Shown piece by piece: positions 7,096 to 14,355 of a DNA stretch of 19,921 nucleotides. The notes beneath the pieces were generated by a model. That model saw only the letters and a list, made by a program, of their open reading frames with translations, had not been told where the DNA came from and did not search any database. Origin of the DNA: Prevotella sp. UBA7594 (GTDB taxonomy: Bacteria > Bacteroidota > Bacteroidia > Bacteroidales > Bacteroidaceae); assembly GCA_002490315.1 (NCBI GenBank), contig DLKG01000083.1, positions 1-19,921 on the forward strand, written 5' to 3'. The translations under genes were made by a program, and so were the position numbers. Within the stretch, counting starts at the first letter, position 1. Each line of letters opens with the position of its first letter.

Positions 7096-8208
7096 TTACT
7101 GATTGTCTGCCGCTACCTTCTTCGGACCTCTCACGCGCTCCGATGCGGAGAGGCCGCTGCGTATCTCGATGTTGATACCGTCGGAGAGACCCGTCTTCAC
7201 CTTGCGGCGCTCGTAGGTCTTCTTCTCGCCAGTGCCCTTTATGACATAGACATACGTGTCATTACCCTCAAACTCTATGGCGCTCTCCGGCACCGACAGC
7301 ACTCCCCGAGCCTCAGCAAGCACTATCTCGGCGTTGGCGCTGTAGCCGCTGCGTATCTTGCTGCCGCTCTCCGGAAGGCTGACGGCGGCTTTTATCTCAA
7401 ACTGGTTGGCGCCGTTCTGGTCGGTGGCCTTAGGCGATATGTACTCCAGATGCGCATCGAACTTCAAGTCTTGCAAGGCACCTATCGTGATTTTCATCGT
7501 CATGCCCGTCGTAAGACGCCCAACCTCCGTCTCGTCGATGTTGCCGCGGAAGATAAGGTCGTGCATGTTGGCGACGGTGGCGATGGTCGTACCGTCGTTG
7601 AATGTGTTGGCGAGAATAACGGAGTTGCCCACCTTCACCGGTATGTCGAGGATGAGACCGGTCACCGTGGAACGCACGAGCGTTGACGACTGCGAGGCAT
7701 TGGAACGCGACACACCGTCGCGCACCACCTCAAGATTTTCCTCCGCCGCCTTCACTTCCTCACGAGCCTGTCGAAGAGTCTGCGCAACCTTGTCGTACTC
7801 GTCGGCTGCGACGAGACCCTTGTCGAAGAGCGTCTTCTCGCGCTCGTAGTCGGTCTGTGCCTGCTTGGCGTTGATACCTGCAAGGCGTAGGCGCGCCTGC
7901 GCTGAACTTAGCGACCCCATGTCGGGAATGACCTTCACCTTGGCAATCACCTCGCCCTCCGTAACGGTCTCGCCAGCCTGCTTCAGCAGTTCGGTGATGA
8001 TACCCGAAATCTGCGGCTTGACGTTCACCTCGTTGCGTGGCTCTATCTTGCCCGTGACGACAGTGGTCTTGCGTATGTCCATGCGCTTTGGCGCAAACTC
8101 GTCGTACTCCACGGGTTGCGGCTGCGACTTGATGTAGAGGAACACGAAGGTTCCTATGAAAACGACGGCAACGAGTGCCATGAGGATGTACTTGAAATAG
8201 CGTTTCAT
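7096..8208 (-). CDS. Periplasmic adaptor (membrane fusion protein) of a MacAB-like ABC exporter
   Basis: A 370-residue HlyD/MacA-type adaptor. The N-terminus has a single membrane anchor (about residues 5-25), then the first half of a barrel-sandwich domain (VNVKPQISGIITELLKQAGE), an alpha-helical hairpin rich in A, E, Q and R from about residue 97 to 160, the return barrel strand (STVTGLILDIPVKVGNSV), and beta-barrel and proximal domains. It should link the inner-membrane ABC subunits to an outer-membrane TolC-like channel. No such channel is encoded in the window. The ATG at 8208 (MKRYFKY) is chosen because the anchor follows directly; the frame stays open upstream, but that part is low-complexity spacer sequence. 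It is the last gene of the exporter set, 60 bases after the second permease. Confidence 0.88.
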   Translation of the reverse strand: MKRYFKYILMALVAVVFIGTFVFLYIKSQPQPVEYDEFAPKRMDIRKTTVVTGKIEPRNEVNVKPQISGIITELLKQAGETVTEGEVIAKVKVIPDMGSLSSAQARLRLAGINAKQAQTDYEREKTLFDKGLVAADEYDKVAQTLRQAREEVKAAEENLEVVRDGVSRSNASQSSTLVRSTVTGLILDIPVKVGNSVILANTFNDGTTIATVANMHDLIFRGNIDETEVGRLTTGMTMKITIGALQDLKFDAHLEYISPKATDQNGANQFEIKAAVSLPESGSKIRSGYSANAEIVLAEARGVLSVPESAIEFEGNDTYVYVIKGTGEKKTYERRKVKTGLSDGINIEIRSGLSASERVRGPKKVAADNQ

Positions 8209-8240
8209 TGCGTATTCTTTGATTTTTAAATTTCTACTTT

Positions 8241-8270
8241 CGATAACTTCCAATAACTTCCGATAACTCT
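8241..8270. repeat. Three 10-bp tandem repeats between permease and adaptor genes
   Basis: CGATAACTTC, CAATAACTTC and CGATAACTCT stand head to tail at 8241, 8251 and 8261. The last copy runs into the TAG stop of the second permease gene (8271-8269). It is one of several short repeats found at junctions between co-directional genes in this window; no function is known. Confidence 0.7.
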
Positions 8271-9516
8271 ACTCGTCTCTCATGGCATCTACCGGCTTGA
8301 TACGCATTGCTCTAATGGCAGGCGCAAGTCCGGCAAGTACTCCGAGCACTGAGAGCATCACCACGGCACCGACAGCCGTCCAGAAGTCAATCTGGAAGTG
8401 GGCGGAGACAATGCCGTCGGACGTGTTTGCCATCTCCAGAGCCTGCAGGATGACAACGACGAAGAGTATGCCGCTCATTCCCGCGACAGCCGTAAGCAGG
8501 ATACTCTCCGAGATTATCTGCGAGAGGATACTTCGCGGTGTGGCTCCTATTGCGCGGCGTATGCCAATCTCCGTAGTGCGCTCACGCACGGTGACCATCA
8601 TGATGTTGGAGACGCCGATGGCTCCGGCGAGCAACGTGCCTATGCCCACGAGCCATATCAGCATGTTGATGCCGCGGAACATGTTGTCGACCATTGAGAA
8701 CATCATCTCCGTATTGAATATCATGACGCCCTTCTCGTCCTTGGGGTCGACGTCGTGAGCCTTGGCGATGACGTCGCGCACGTGGTCGGTGATGTCGCTC
8801 ATCGTCACTCCCGGCTTACCCGTGAGACAAAGCATGTCGACGCTCTCGCCACGGTTGTACACCTGCTGCATAAGCGAGAGCGGCAGGAACACGGCTTGCT
8901 CGTCGTTGCCGTTGACATTCATATTGCCGTCACTGTAGTTGACGCCCACTACATTATAATATATGGAGTCGATGCGTATCACCTCTCCACACGGATTGCC
9001 GCCCTTCGTGAAGAGATTCTTGTAGACCTGTTTTCCTATGACGCAGACCTTGCGTCCCTGCGAGATGTCCATCTGGTTGATGTAGCGTCCGTAGTACATC
9101 TTTGGCGTAGCCACCTTCTGCATGTCGGGCATCACTCCCTTCACTATCACAGACGACTTCTTGTCGGCAAAAGTAGCGTTGGCGCCCCATCGCGATATGG
9201 TCGGCGTGACGACATCAAGCTCCGGCACCTGCGCCTTGAGGCGCTTCACATCGGAGTAGGTCATCGACCATTGCCTACCCTTGCGGAATCCGTGGTAGGG
9301 TTTTGTGGTCTGCTGTGCCCATACGACGGCGGAATTAGTGGCGAAGCCCGCAAGATTCTTGTTGAGAAGTTCCTTCAGTCCGTCGCCTCCCCCAATCAGT
9401 CCCACGAGCATGAAGACGCCCCAAAACACGCCGAAGCCGGTCAGGAACGTGCGCGACTTGTTGCGGGATAGCGTGTCGAGAATCTCGCGGAAGCGGTCAG
9501 TGTCAAGTATTATCAT
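8269..9516 (-). CDS. ABC transporter permease, MacB/FtsX type (second of pair)
   Basis: A 415-residue inner-membrane protein with one N-terminal membrane segment after a cytoplasmic stretch (RTFLTGFGVFWGVFMLVGLIGGG), a large periplasmic MacB-like core domain (about residues 45-270) and three C-terminal membrane segments of the FtsX domain. The family stretch GVSNIMMVTVRERTTEIGIRRAIGA, which contacts the ATPase, is intact. It is probably one half of a heterodimeric permease with the next gene upstream, powered by the separate ATPase and coupled to the adaptor. MacB-type pumps drive substrates out of the periplasm by mechanotransmission rather than moving them across the inner membrane. Substrate unknown. 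The start is the only ATG that keeps the full N-terminal helix, and the gap to the first permease is 22 bases. Confidence 0.9.
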   Translation of the reverse strand: MIILDTDRFREILDTLSRNKSRTFLTGFGVFWGVFMLVGLIGGGDGLKELLNKNLAGFATNSAVVWAQQTTKPYHGFRKGRQWSMTYSDVKRLKAQVPELDVVTPTISRWGANATFADKKSSVIVKGVMPDMQKVATPKMYYGRYINQMDISQGRKVCVIGKQVYKNLFTKGGNPCGEVIRIDSIYYNVVGVNYSDGNMNVNGNDEQAVFLPLSLMQQVYNRGESVDMLCLTGKPGVTMSDITDHVRDVIAKAHDVDPKDEKGVMIFNTEMMFSMVDNMFRGINMLIWLVGIGTLLAGAIGVSNIMMVTVRERTTEIGIRRAIGATPRSILSQIISESILLTAVAGMSGILFVVVILQALEMANTSDGIVSAHFQIDFWTAVGAVVMLSVLGVLAGLAPAIRAMRIKPVDAMRDE

Positions 9517-9538
9517 AAAGAATATTTTTGTTAGGATG

Positions 9539-10801
9539 TTACTCCGCCCTCAAAGCCTCGATGGGGCGTATTCTTGCAGCGCGGCGAGCAGGAATGAGTC
9601 CGGCGATGGTTCCGGCAACAATCATGAGCACCGTGGCCTGCACGCAGATGCCTATGCCGACGGTTGGGTTGACAAATATCTGTGCTGCAAAGAGGCCGTT
9701 GTCCACCTTCGTGTGGCCGATGGTGGCATCCATATATTGGTTTGCGGCGATGCCAAGCACCATGCCTATATATCCGAAGAACGTCGTGATGACTACGCTC
9801 TCAATGATGATGAGCCGCAGTATCGACCACGGCTTGGCACCTATTGCCTTGCGTATGCCGAACTCGCGCGTGCGCTCCTTCACGGTGATGAGCATGATGT
9901 TTGAGACGCCGACGATGCCGGAGAGCAGTGTGAAGATGCCTATCACCCAGAGTGCCGTGCGTATGATGCCGGAGGCTGTGTTCATCTGCAGATTCTGCGT
10001 GAAGCGGTTCCATATCCAGATGGAGTTGTCATCGTCCGGGGCGGCGCGGTGGTTGCCGTTGATGCGTGCGCGGTAGAGATTCTCAAAAGCCTCGTTGTCG
10101 GCCTCCGACTTCAGTCCGTGGAAGGAGAAGACGATGTTGCCGACCTTGTCGCCGCTGCTGTAGATGGAGCGGAACGTAGAAAAGGGAATAAAGGCGTCGT
10201 TGCCCATCGTGCTCTTGTCGCTCTCGTAGATGCCCACGACGCGGAAGGCGAGATTGGCAACATTGATTGTTCTTCCAAGAATGTCCATGGGAGCTTCGGG
10301 TATGAGCTCCTTCGCCATGTCGGAGGCGATGACAATCGACTTGCGACGGTCGCTGATGTCGGGCGTGTTGATGAAGCGTCCGCGAAGCATCGTGCGTTTG
10401 TTGATTTCCACATCGTTGGGATAGACGCCGCTCACGTTGATACCCGTCGTGTAGTTGCCACCGTAGGAAAGTGTCTGTCCCGCCTTGTCGAGCTCGGCAC
10501 CCACGGTCTCGATGTTGCCCTTGAATGCCTCGCGGGTGACGCCGAGATCCTTGTCGTCAAGTTCTACGGAGCGCCCCTCGCCCAGTCCGTCGTAGGCCTT
10601 CGATGTCGATCCGCCGTAGACAACCATCGAGTTGGAGAGGAAACGGTCGTTGTTGCTCATGATGGCATTGATGAGTCCGTTGCCTGCTCCAAGCAGCACG
10701 ATGAGGATGAAAATGCCCCATGCCACGCTGAAACCCGTGAGGGCTGTGCGCAGCCGGTTATGCTTGATGGTAGTCCATATTTCGATGAGGATGTCGCGCA
10801 T
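9539..10801 (-). CDS. ABC transporter permease, MacB/FtsX type (first of pair)
   Basis: A 420-residue paralogue of the following permease, with the same plan: N-terminal segment RTALTGFSVAWGIFILIVLLGAGNGL, periplasmic MacB-like core, and C-terminal FtsX membrane domain containing GVSNIMLITVKERTREFGIRKAIGA. The periplasmic halves differ, as expected for a heterodimer. The ATG at 10801 (MRDILIE) is chosen; the open frame extends 14 codons upstream, but that part is a TTTTGAATT-like low-complexity spacer. About 234 bases, including the 172-bp palindromic element, separate it from the ATPase gene upstream, so the ATPase and permease may be expressed at different levels even if they share a transcript. 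Confidence 0.9.
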   Translation of the reverse strand: MRDILIEIWTTIKHNRLRTALTGFSVAWGIFILIVLLGAGNGLINAIMSNNDRFLSNSMVVYGGSTSKAYDGLGEGRSVELDDKDLGVTREAFKGNIETVGAELDKAGQTLSYGGNYTTGINVSGVYPNDVEINKRTMLRGRFINTPDISDRRKSIVIASDMAKELIPEAPMDILGRTINVANLAFRVVGIYESDKSTMGNDAFIPFSTFRSIYSSGDKVGNIVFSFHGLKSEADNEAFENLYRARINGNHRAAPDDDNSIWIWNRFTQNLQMNTASGIIRTALWVIGIFTLLSGIVGVSNIMLITVKERTREFGIRKAIGAKPWSILRLIIIESVVITTFFGYIGMVLGIAANQYMDATIGHTKVDNGLFAAQIFVNPTVGIGICVQATVLMIVAGTIAGLIPARRAARIRPIEALRAE

Positions 10802-10860
10802 ATTTGATTTTTGAATTTTGAGTTTTGAATTAGTCAGCTTCACCGATTATGAATTTTGAA
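10802..10860. repeat. AT-rich low-complexity spacer with repeated TTTTGAATT-like words
   Basis: Immediately before the first permease start, the plus strand reads TTTGATT, TTTTGAATT, TTTGAGT, TTTTGAAT and again AATTTTGAA. The words repeat with small changes at irregular spacing. It fills the part of the gap not taken by the palindromic element. No promoter box fitting the consensus is seen in it. Confidence 0.5.
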
Positions 10861-10862
10861 GA

Positions 10863-11034
10863 GGGTGTGTCAAAACTCGCAAATTGGAATCATACGTGGC
10901 GGAGGTCTTTGCCCTCCGTAGCAAGCAAATAATGCTAATGTATTGATATATGATTAATTCGGGATAATGGGTGCTGCGGAGGCCGGAGACCTCCGCCACG
11001 GATAAAGTTGCAATTTCGTATTTTGACACATCCC
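10863..11034. repeat. 172-bp palindromic repeat element inside the exporter operon
   Basis: The ends are inverted copies: GGGTGTGTCAAAACTCGCAA at 10863 and the complement of GGGATGTGTCAAAATACG ending at 11034. Each arm also carries the GC-rich core CGTGGCGGAGGTC followed by a sequence that folds back as GGAGG...CCTCC (10895-10919 and, inverted, about 10974-11000). The centre includes CTAATGTATTGATATA. It lies wholly between two co-directional genes and ends one base short of the ATPase stop codon. The left arm and centre recur at 19650-19740. There is no open reading frame, so it is a non-coding, possibly mobilised repeat (MITE-like or REP-like). Confidence 0.8.
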
Positions 11035-11035
11035 T

Positions 11036-11755
11036 TCATTTCATTATTCCGTTTATGCCAAACGGACTGGCGTTGTGGTCGAGATTCTCTTCAATCTTTC
11101 CGATGAGTCCGTCCTTGATGTGTACAATTTTATTTGTTTCATTGGCGACGCCGCTCTCATGCGTCACGACAATCGTCGTAACTCCCTCCTCGGCATTGAG
11201 GCGCTTGAGCAGTTCCATAACCTCCACGGAGGTTTTAGAGTCGAGCGCACCGGTGGGCTCGTCGGCAAGAATTATCTGTGGCTTCGTTATCAACGCCCTT
11301 GCTATAGCTACGCGTTGCTTCTGTCCGCCCGACATCTCGCTTGGGTAATGGTCGGCCCACTGCGTGAGCGAGAGACGGTCGAGATACTCCATGGCGAGGC
11401 GATGGCGCGTGCGACGTGACACGCCCTGATAGTAGAGCGGCAACTCTACGTTTTCCACGGCGGTCTTGAACGAGATGAGATTGAACGATTGGAAGATGAA
11501 GCCTATCATGCGGTTGCGGTACTCGGCAGCGCGCGTCTCTGAGAGGTCTTTTATCAGATTGCCGGCAAGCCTGTACTCGCCGGAATCATAGTTGTCGAGG
11601 ATGCCGAGAATATTGAGCAGCGTGGACTTGCCGGAGCCCGATGCGCCCATTATCGACACGAACTCTCCGTCGGCTATGTCGAGATTGATGCCCTTCAGCA
11701 CGTGCAGCGGCTGCGCACCCTGATAGGTTTTGTTTATGTCCTTTAGTTGTATCAT
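11036..11755 (-). CDS. ABC transporter ATP-binding protein, MacB/LolD type
   Basis: A 239-residue stand-alone ATPase. Walker A GASGSGKST (37-45), Q-loop FQSFNLI (88-94), signature MSGGQKQR (141-148), Walker B IILADEP (161-167) and switch histidine in VVTHE are all present, and ENVELPLYYQG is typical of the MacB/LolD group. It should power the two FtsX-type permeases downstream. The ATG at 11755 (MIQLKDI) is chosen because it sets the domain at its normal start; a 14-codon upstream extension is open, but unlike the family. It lies 70 bases after the DMT gene and could be read through from it; no promoter box of its own is evident. Confidence 0.93.
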   Translation of the reverse strand: MIQLKDINKTYQGAQPLHVLKGINLDIADGEFVSIMGASGSGKSTLLNILGILDNYDSGEYRLAGNLIKDLSETRAAEYRNRMIGFIFQSFNLISFKTAVENVELPLYYQGVSRRTRHRLAMEYLDRLSLTQWADHYPSEMSGGQKQRVAIARALITKPQIILADEPTGALDSKTSVEVMELLKRLNAEEGVTTIVVTHESGVANETNKIVHIKDGLIGKIEENLDHNASPFGINGIMK

Positions 11756-11825
11756 ACTTTCTGTTAGACTACATTTGAAGCGGGAAAGTTGCACCAAGGC
11801 GGCGTAAAAGTGACATTTCCGTCGC

Positions 11826-12767
11826 CTATTTCCAACGCCACACCTTTACGATGCGGCGTCCGAGCCGCGTCACAGCCACTGTTATCTTGTGAGGCGACAT
11901 CTCCTTTCCGCCGATGATGAGCAACACGGCGGAGAGGATGAGCACGATGCCGAAGGCCAGGCGCGCCGTGAAGTCTTCGCCGAAGCAAACGACACCGATG
12001 GCTACTGCCGTCAGCGGCTCAAGAGCGCCCATAATAGCTGCCGGCGTGGAGCCTATGTCGTGCACGGCTATCACCATGAGCACGAGCGAGAGAACGGTGG
12101 GCATTAGTGCCAGCTGCGTGGCGAAGAGCCACTGGCGCGGCGTTGAGAGCCACTGCAGATGCTCGCCCATGGAGGCTGTTATGGCAAGGATGGTGAGCAC
12201 GCCGAAGAGCAGCACGTAAAACGTCAGCTTCACCGACGACATCCTAAGCGCCGACTTGTTGACCACCACAATATAAACAGCATACGTCAACGACGAAATC
12301 ATCACGAGCGCCACGCCCAACGCGCTCAGCGAGGATCCGTCGGAAGATTGGTTGAGCAGAGCAATGCCGCACAAAGCAAGCACTATCGCTACCACTGTCG
12401 CCGTCGTCACCTTCTCCTTGAAGAATACCGCCATTATCACCGCCACCATGACGGGATAGACGAAGAGGAGCGTGGAGGCGATGCCCACATCCATATAGTT
12501 GAAGCTGATGTAGAGCGACGACGACGACGAGCCCATCAGCACGCCAAGCGGGGCAAGCACGCCAAGCTCGTGCCACGTCAGTGCGAACGACTTGCGCTGC
12601 ACCATCATCATCACTCCGAGAATGAGGGCAGCGAGTCCGAAGCGATAGAAAAGTGTGGAGTTCATGCTGATGCCGTCGGCGGCAAGATTCATGGCACCGA
12701 ACGGATTGGTGCCGTAAAAGACTGCAGCGGCAACGCCACAGAGTGTGCCGCGAAATGTGGAGTTCAT
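11826..12767 (-). CDS. EamA/DMT-family permease
   Basis: A 313-residue inner-membrane protein with about ten hydrophobic segments arranged as two EamA repeats (roughly residues 5-138 and 148-285). The second repeat contains PAAIMGALEPLTAVAIGVVCFGE, a common signature of the drug/metabolite transporter superfamily, and the first has the matching STLLFVYPVMVAVIMAVFFKEKVT. The C-terminal tail is basic (RLGRRIVKVWRWK). Members export or import small metabolites; the substrate cannot be told from the sequence. It is the first gene of the minus-strand block that continues with the MacAB-like exporter, with a -7 box about 45 bases upstream. Whether it belongs functionally with the exporter is unknown. 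Confidence 0.88.
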   Translation of the reverse strand: MNSTFRGTLCGVAAAVFYGTNPFGAMNLAADGISMNSTLFYRFGLAALILGVMMMVQRKSFALTWHELGVLAPLGVLMGSSSSSLYISFNYMDVGIASTLLFVYPVMVAVIMAVFFKEKVTTATVVAIVLALCGIALLNQSSDGSSLSALGVALVMISSLTYAVYIVVVNKSALRMSSVKLTFYVLLFGVLTILAITASMGEHLQWLSTPRQWLFATQLALMPTVLSLVLMVIAVHDIGSTPAAIMGALEPLTAVAIGVVCFGEDFTARLAFGIVLILSAVLLIIGGKEMSPHKITVAVTRLGRRIVKVWRWK

Positions 12768-12810
12768 TTATTACAAGTGTTTGGTCTGATTACTATGAAT
12801 GTTTTCAGTG

Positions 12811-12818
12811 CAAAGTTA
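12811..12818 (-). promoter_or_regulatory. Probable -7 box for the DMT permease gene
   Basis: TAACTTTG on the minus strand matches TAnnTTTG and sits 44 bases before the ATG at 12767. No clear TTTG element is found at the usual distance, so the call rests on the -7 box and its position in a divergent gap. Confidence 0.5.
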
Positions 12819-12837
12819 GGCATTATTTTCTTTATTG

Positions 12838-12872
12838 TTTGCCATAGGGTACAAAAAAAATCATTATCTTTG
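12838..12872 (+). promoter_or_regulatory. Probable promoter for the outer-membrane barrel gene
   Basis: TATCTTTG at 12865-12872 fits the -7 consensus. TTTG at 12838-12841 could be the -33 element, although the 23-base spacer is a little long. Start of transcription would be near 12880, leaving a leader of about 50 bases. Confidence 0.5.
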
Positions 12873-12931
12873 CATTCATATTTTATTACAACACATCACT
12901 ACTTTTCCAATAACTCTAAAATCTATTTGAT

Positions 12932-13516
12932 ATGAAAAAATTCTTTCTTGCATTTTTACTATCAATAACATGTATCGGAATGCGCGCTCAGATGAGAGCA
13001 CACGTTGAGCCTTTCGTCGGCATTGGCGCATCATCATTATTGTCGAGCGGCGAAGAAAACGGCTTCAAGACGGCTTTCGCATGGAAGGCTGGCGCTGGCG
13101 TCAGCTTCTATCCCGAGAGAGGAGGCTTCTGCGTCAACCCCGCATTGGCTATCACAGACTATGCCTTTCAGGACAAAGCCATCAGCGGAATGCTCCATCG
13201 CTACGCCTGCGACTTCTCCCTGATGCTCGGCTACAACGCAAGACTTGGCGACAGCAACCGCCTCTCCGTCCTCGCCGGTCCTTATGTATCGGTGGGCGTG
13301 TCGGGCTCTGACGTCGACGAAGACGGCTATGTATACAACGTCTACGACCAGTTCGACCGCGTGGAGGCTGGCATACAGGCTTCGCTGAAACTGAACTTCG
13401 GAGGCTTCAACATCGGACCGGAATTCAACTACAGCATCAAGAAGCAAACCAATATGCCCTACTACGACTACAACACGTTCGCCGTGTTCCTCAACTTCGG
13501 CTACATAATCAGATAA
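12932..13516 (+). CDS. Small outer-membrane beta-barrel protein
   Basis: A 194-residue exported protein. Residues 1-20 are a signal peptide (MKKFFLAFLLSITCIGMRAQ, cut probably after the final Q). The rest alternates short polar turns with amphipathic strands ending in aromatic residues, such as AHVEPFVGIGAS, LSVLAGPYVSVGVSG, GIQASLKLNFGGFNIGPEFNYS and a C-terminal strand FAVFLNFGYIIR. This is the pattern of an eight-strand outer-membrane barrel of the kind grouped as OMP beta-barrel or PorT-like in Bacteroidetes. The function is unknown; such proteins include porins and assembly factors. It is a single gene with its own promoter, and shares a bidirectional terminator with greA. The two cysteines (residue 66 and near 90) are unusual for a barrel, but not diagnostic. 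Confidence 0.75.
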   Translation: MKKFFLAFLLSITCIGMRAQMRAHVEPFVGIGASSLLSSGEENGFKTAFAWKAGAGVSFYPERGGFCVNPALAITDYAFQDKAISGMLHRYACDFSLMLGYNARLGDSNRLSVLAGPYVSVGVSGSDVDEDGYVYNVYDQFDRVEAGIQASLKLNFGGFNIGPEFNYSIKKQTNMPYYDYNTFAVFLNFGYIIR

Positions 13517-13561
13517 CAATTGCACACAAGAAGGGGTCTGCGAAAAGGGCTTTAGTAACAA

Positions 13562-13600
13562 AAAAAGTGGCACTTTAGACTATCTAAAATGCCACTTTTT
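13562..13600. terminator. Bidirectional intrinsic terminator
   Basis: AAAAAGTGGCACTTTAGA (13562-13579) pairs with TCTAAAATGCCACTTTTT (13583-13600), with one mismatch and a 3-base loop. A T-run follows on the minus strand and ends the stem on the plus strand, so it can serve both the barrel gene and greA, which converge here. Confidence 0.85.
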
Positions 13601-13617
13601 CCATTTAAAAAGTATTC

Positions 13618-14085
13618 TTATCCTACGGAAATCTTGTCGATGCGAAGGTGGATAGTGCCGCGCGGAATCTTCACGGCAACCTCCTCGCCCACCTTGTGGT
13701 TGAGCAGGCCCTGTGCTATCGGCGTCGTGATTGAGATTTTGCCTTCGCGAAGGTTTGCCTCGCTCTCGCTCACGATGGTGTAGGTCATCTTGGCCTTGTT
13801 GGCGAGGTTGGTCATCTCCACAGTGGAGAGAATCTGCACCGAGTCGGTGCTCAGACGCGACGTGTCAACAATCTTTGCCTCGGCGATGGCAAGCTTGATG
13901 CGGTTGATTTTCTCCTCAAGGTGAGCCTGTGCCTCCTTAGCGGCGTCGTACTCTGCATTCTCACTCAAGTCACCCTTGTCGCGAGCCTCAGCGATAGCGG
14001 CTGAAGCTTTGGGGCGCTCTACGGATTCGAGTTGTTTGAGTTCGGCAACGAGTTTGTCGTAGCCTTCCTGTGACATGTAAGCCAT
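13618..14085 (-). CDS. greA: Transcription elongation factor GreA
   Basis: A 155-residue cytoplasmic protein that enters the secondary channel of RNA polymerase and stimulates cleavage of backtracked RNA. The N-terminal coiled coil spans about residues 1-75 and carries GDLSENAEYDAAKEAQ (38-53); D39 and E42 correspond to the acidic tip residues D41 and E44 of E. coli GreA. The C-terminal domain is an FKBP-like fold ending in the family pattern ITTPIAQGLLNHKVGEEVAVKIP. Length and both domains are normal. The ATG at 14085 has no clear ribosome binding site. The gene is preceded by a leader of roughly 170 bases that contains a terminator-like hairpin, so it is probably controlled by attenuation (inference). 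Confidence 0.95.
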   Translation of the reverse strand: MAYMSQEGYDKLVAELKQLESVERPKASAAIAEARDKGDLSENAEYDAAKEAQAHLEEKINRIKLAIAEAKIVDTSRLSTDSVQILSTVEMTNLANKAKMTYTIVSESEANLREGKISITTPIAQGLLNHKVGEEVAVKIPRGTIHLRIDKISVG

Positions 14086-14108
14086 AATGAATCTTAATTT
14101 TTTTGTTT

Positions 14109-14177
14109 TTATAAGTTTGTAGCCGGCAACAAAAAAAACAAGAATTCCGACACTGGTCTTACTGTCGGAATTCTCAT
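14109..14177 (-). CDS. Possible 22-codon leader peptide in the greA leader
   Basis: An ATG at 14177 opens a frame of 22 codons (MRIPTVRPVSEFLFFLLPAT then NL) ending in TAA at 14109. AAAGGAA lies about 8 bases before the ATG, a better ribosome binding site than greA itself has. The frame runs straight across the terminator hairpin and its T-tract, so ribosomes on it would melt the hairpin. It may be chance: the frame is short, and part of its sequence is dictated by the palindrome. Confidence 0.25.
   Translation of the reverse strand: MRIPTVRPVSEFLFFLLPATNL
14131..14172 (-). terminator. Terminator-like hairpin within the greA leader (putative attenuator)
   Basis: AGAATTCCGACA (14141-14152) and TGTCGGAATTCT (14161-14172, reading through the loop) form a perfect stem of about 12 bp. 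On the minus strand the stem is followed by TTG and eight Ts (14138-14131). On the plus strand no T-tract follows. It lies between the predicted greA promoter and the greA start, so transcripts bound for greA must pass it. Confidence 0.7.
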
Positions 14178-14257
14178 TTTCCAGTTCCTTTAATGTTAAA
14201 TGCTTTGCTTGTGGACAGTCTATAGATAATGAAACATGAACGCTTCTTCTGTCCTTG
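14131..14257 (-). ncRNA. Putative short leader RNA from the greA promoter
   Basis: If transcription starts about 7 bases after the -7 box (near 14257) and stops at the leader terminator, a stable RNA of about 125 bases would result. This resembles in layout the GraL RNAs released from the E. coli greA leader, but there is no visible sequence similarity and it has not been shown to exist. Confidence 0.35.
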
Positions 14258-14263
14258 CTTTTG

Positions 14264-14294
14264 CAAAGTTAGGCATTTAAATCCATATTTGCAA
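14264..14294 (-). promoter_or_regulatory. Promoter for greA
   Basis: TTG (14294-14292) is followed after 20 bases by TAACTTTG (14271-14264), a close match to the Bacteroidetes -33/-7 consensus. The predicted start near 14257 leaves a leader of about 170 bases. It is back to back with the promoter of the GNAT gene. Confidence 0.7.
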
Positions 14295-14324
14295 GATTTT
14301 CAATGAATTTTGACGACTTTTGTC

Positions 14325-14332
14325 TACCTTTG
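14325..14332 (+). promoter_or_regulatory. Probable -7 box for the GNAT gene
   Basis: TACCTTTG fits TAnnTTTG and lies 23 bases before the ATG at 14356. This position also argues against a start at 14320. No good -33 element is seen. Confidence 0.5.
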
Positions 14333-14355
14333 CAATAACCAAAAACCGTTTAATT

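Noticed and set aside
10863..11034. Insertion sequence with transposase
   Set aside because: It is only 172 bp long and contains no open frame; at most a non-autonomous element.
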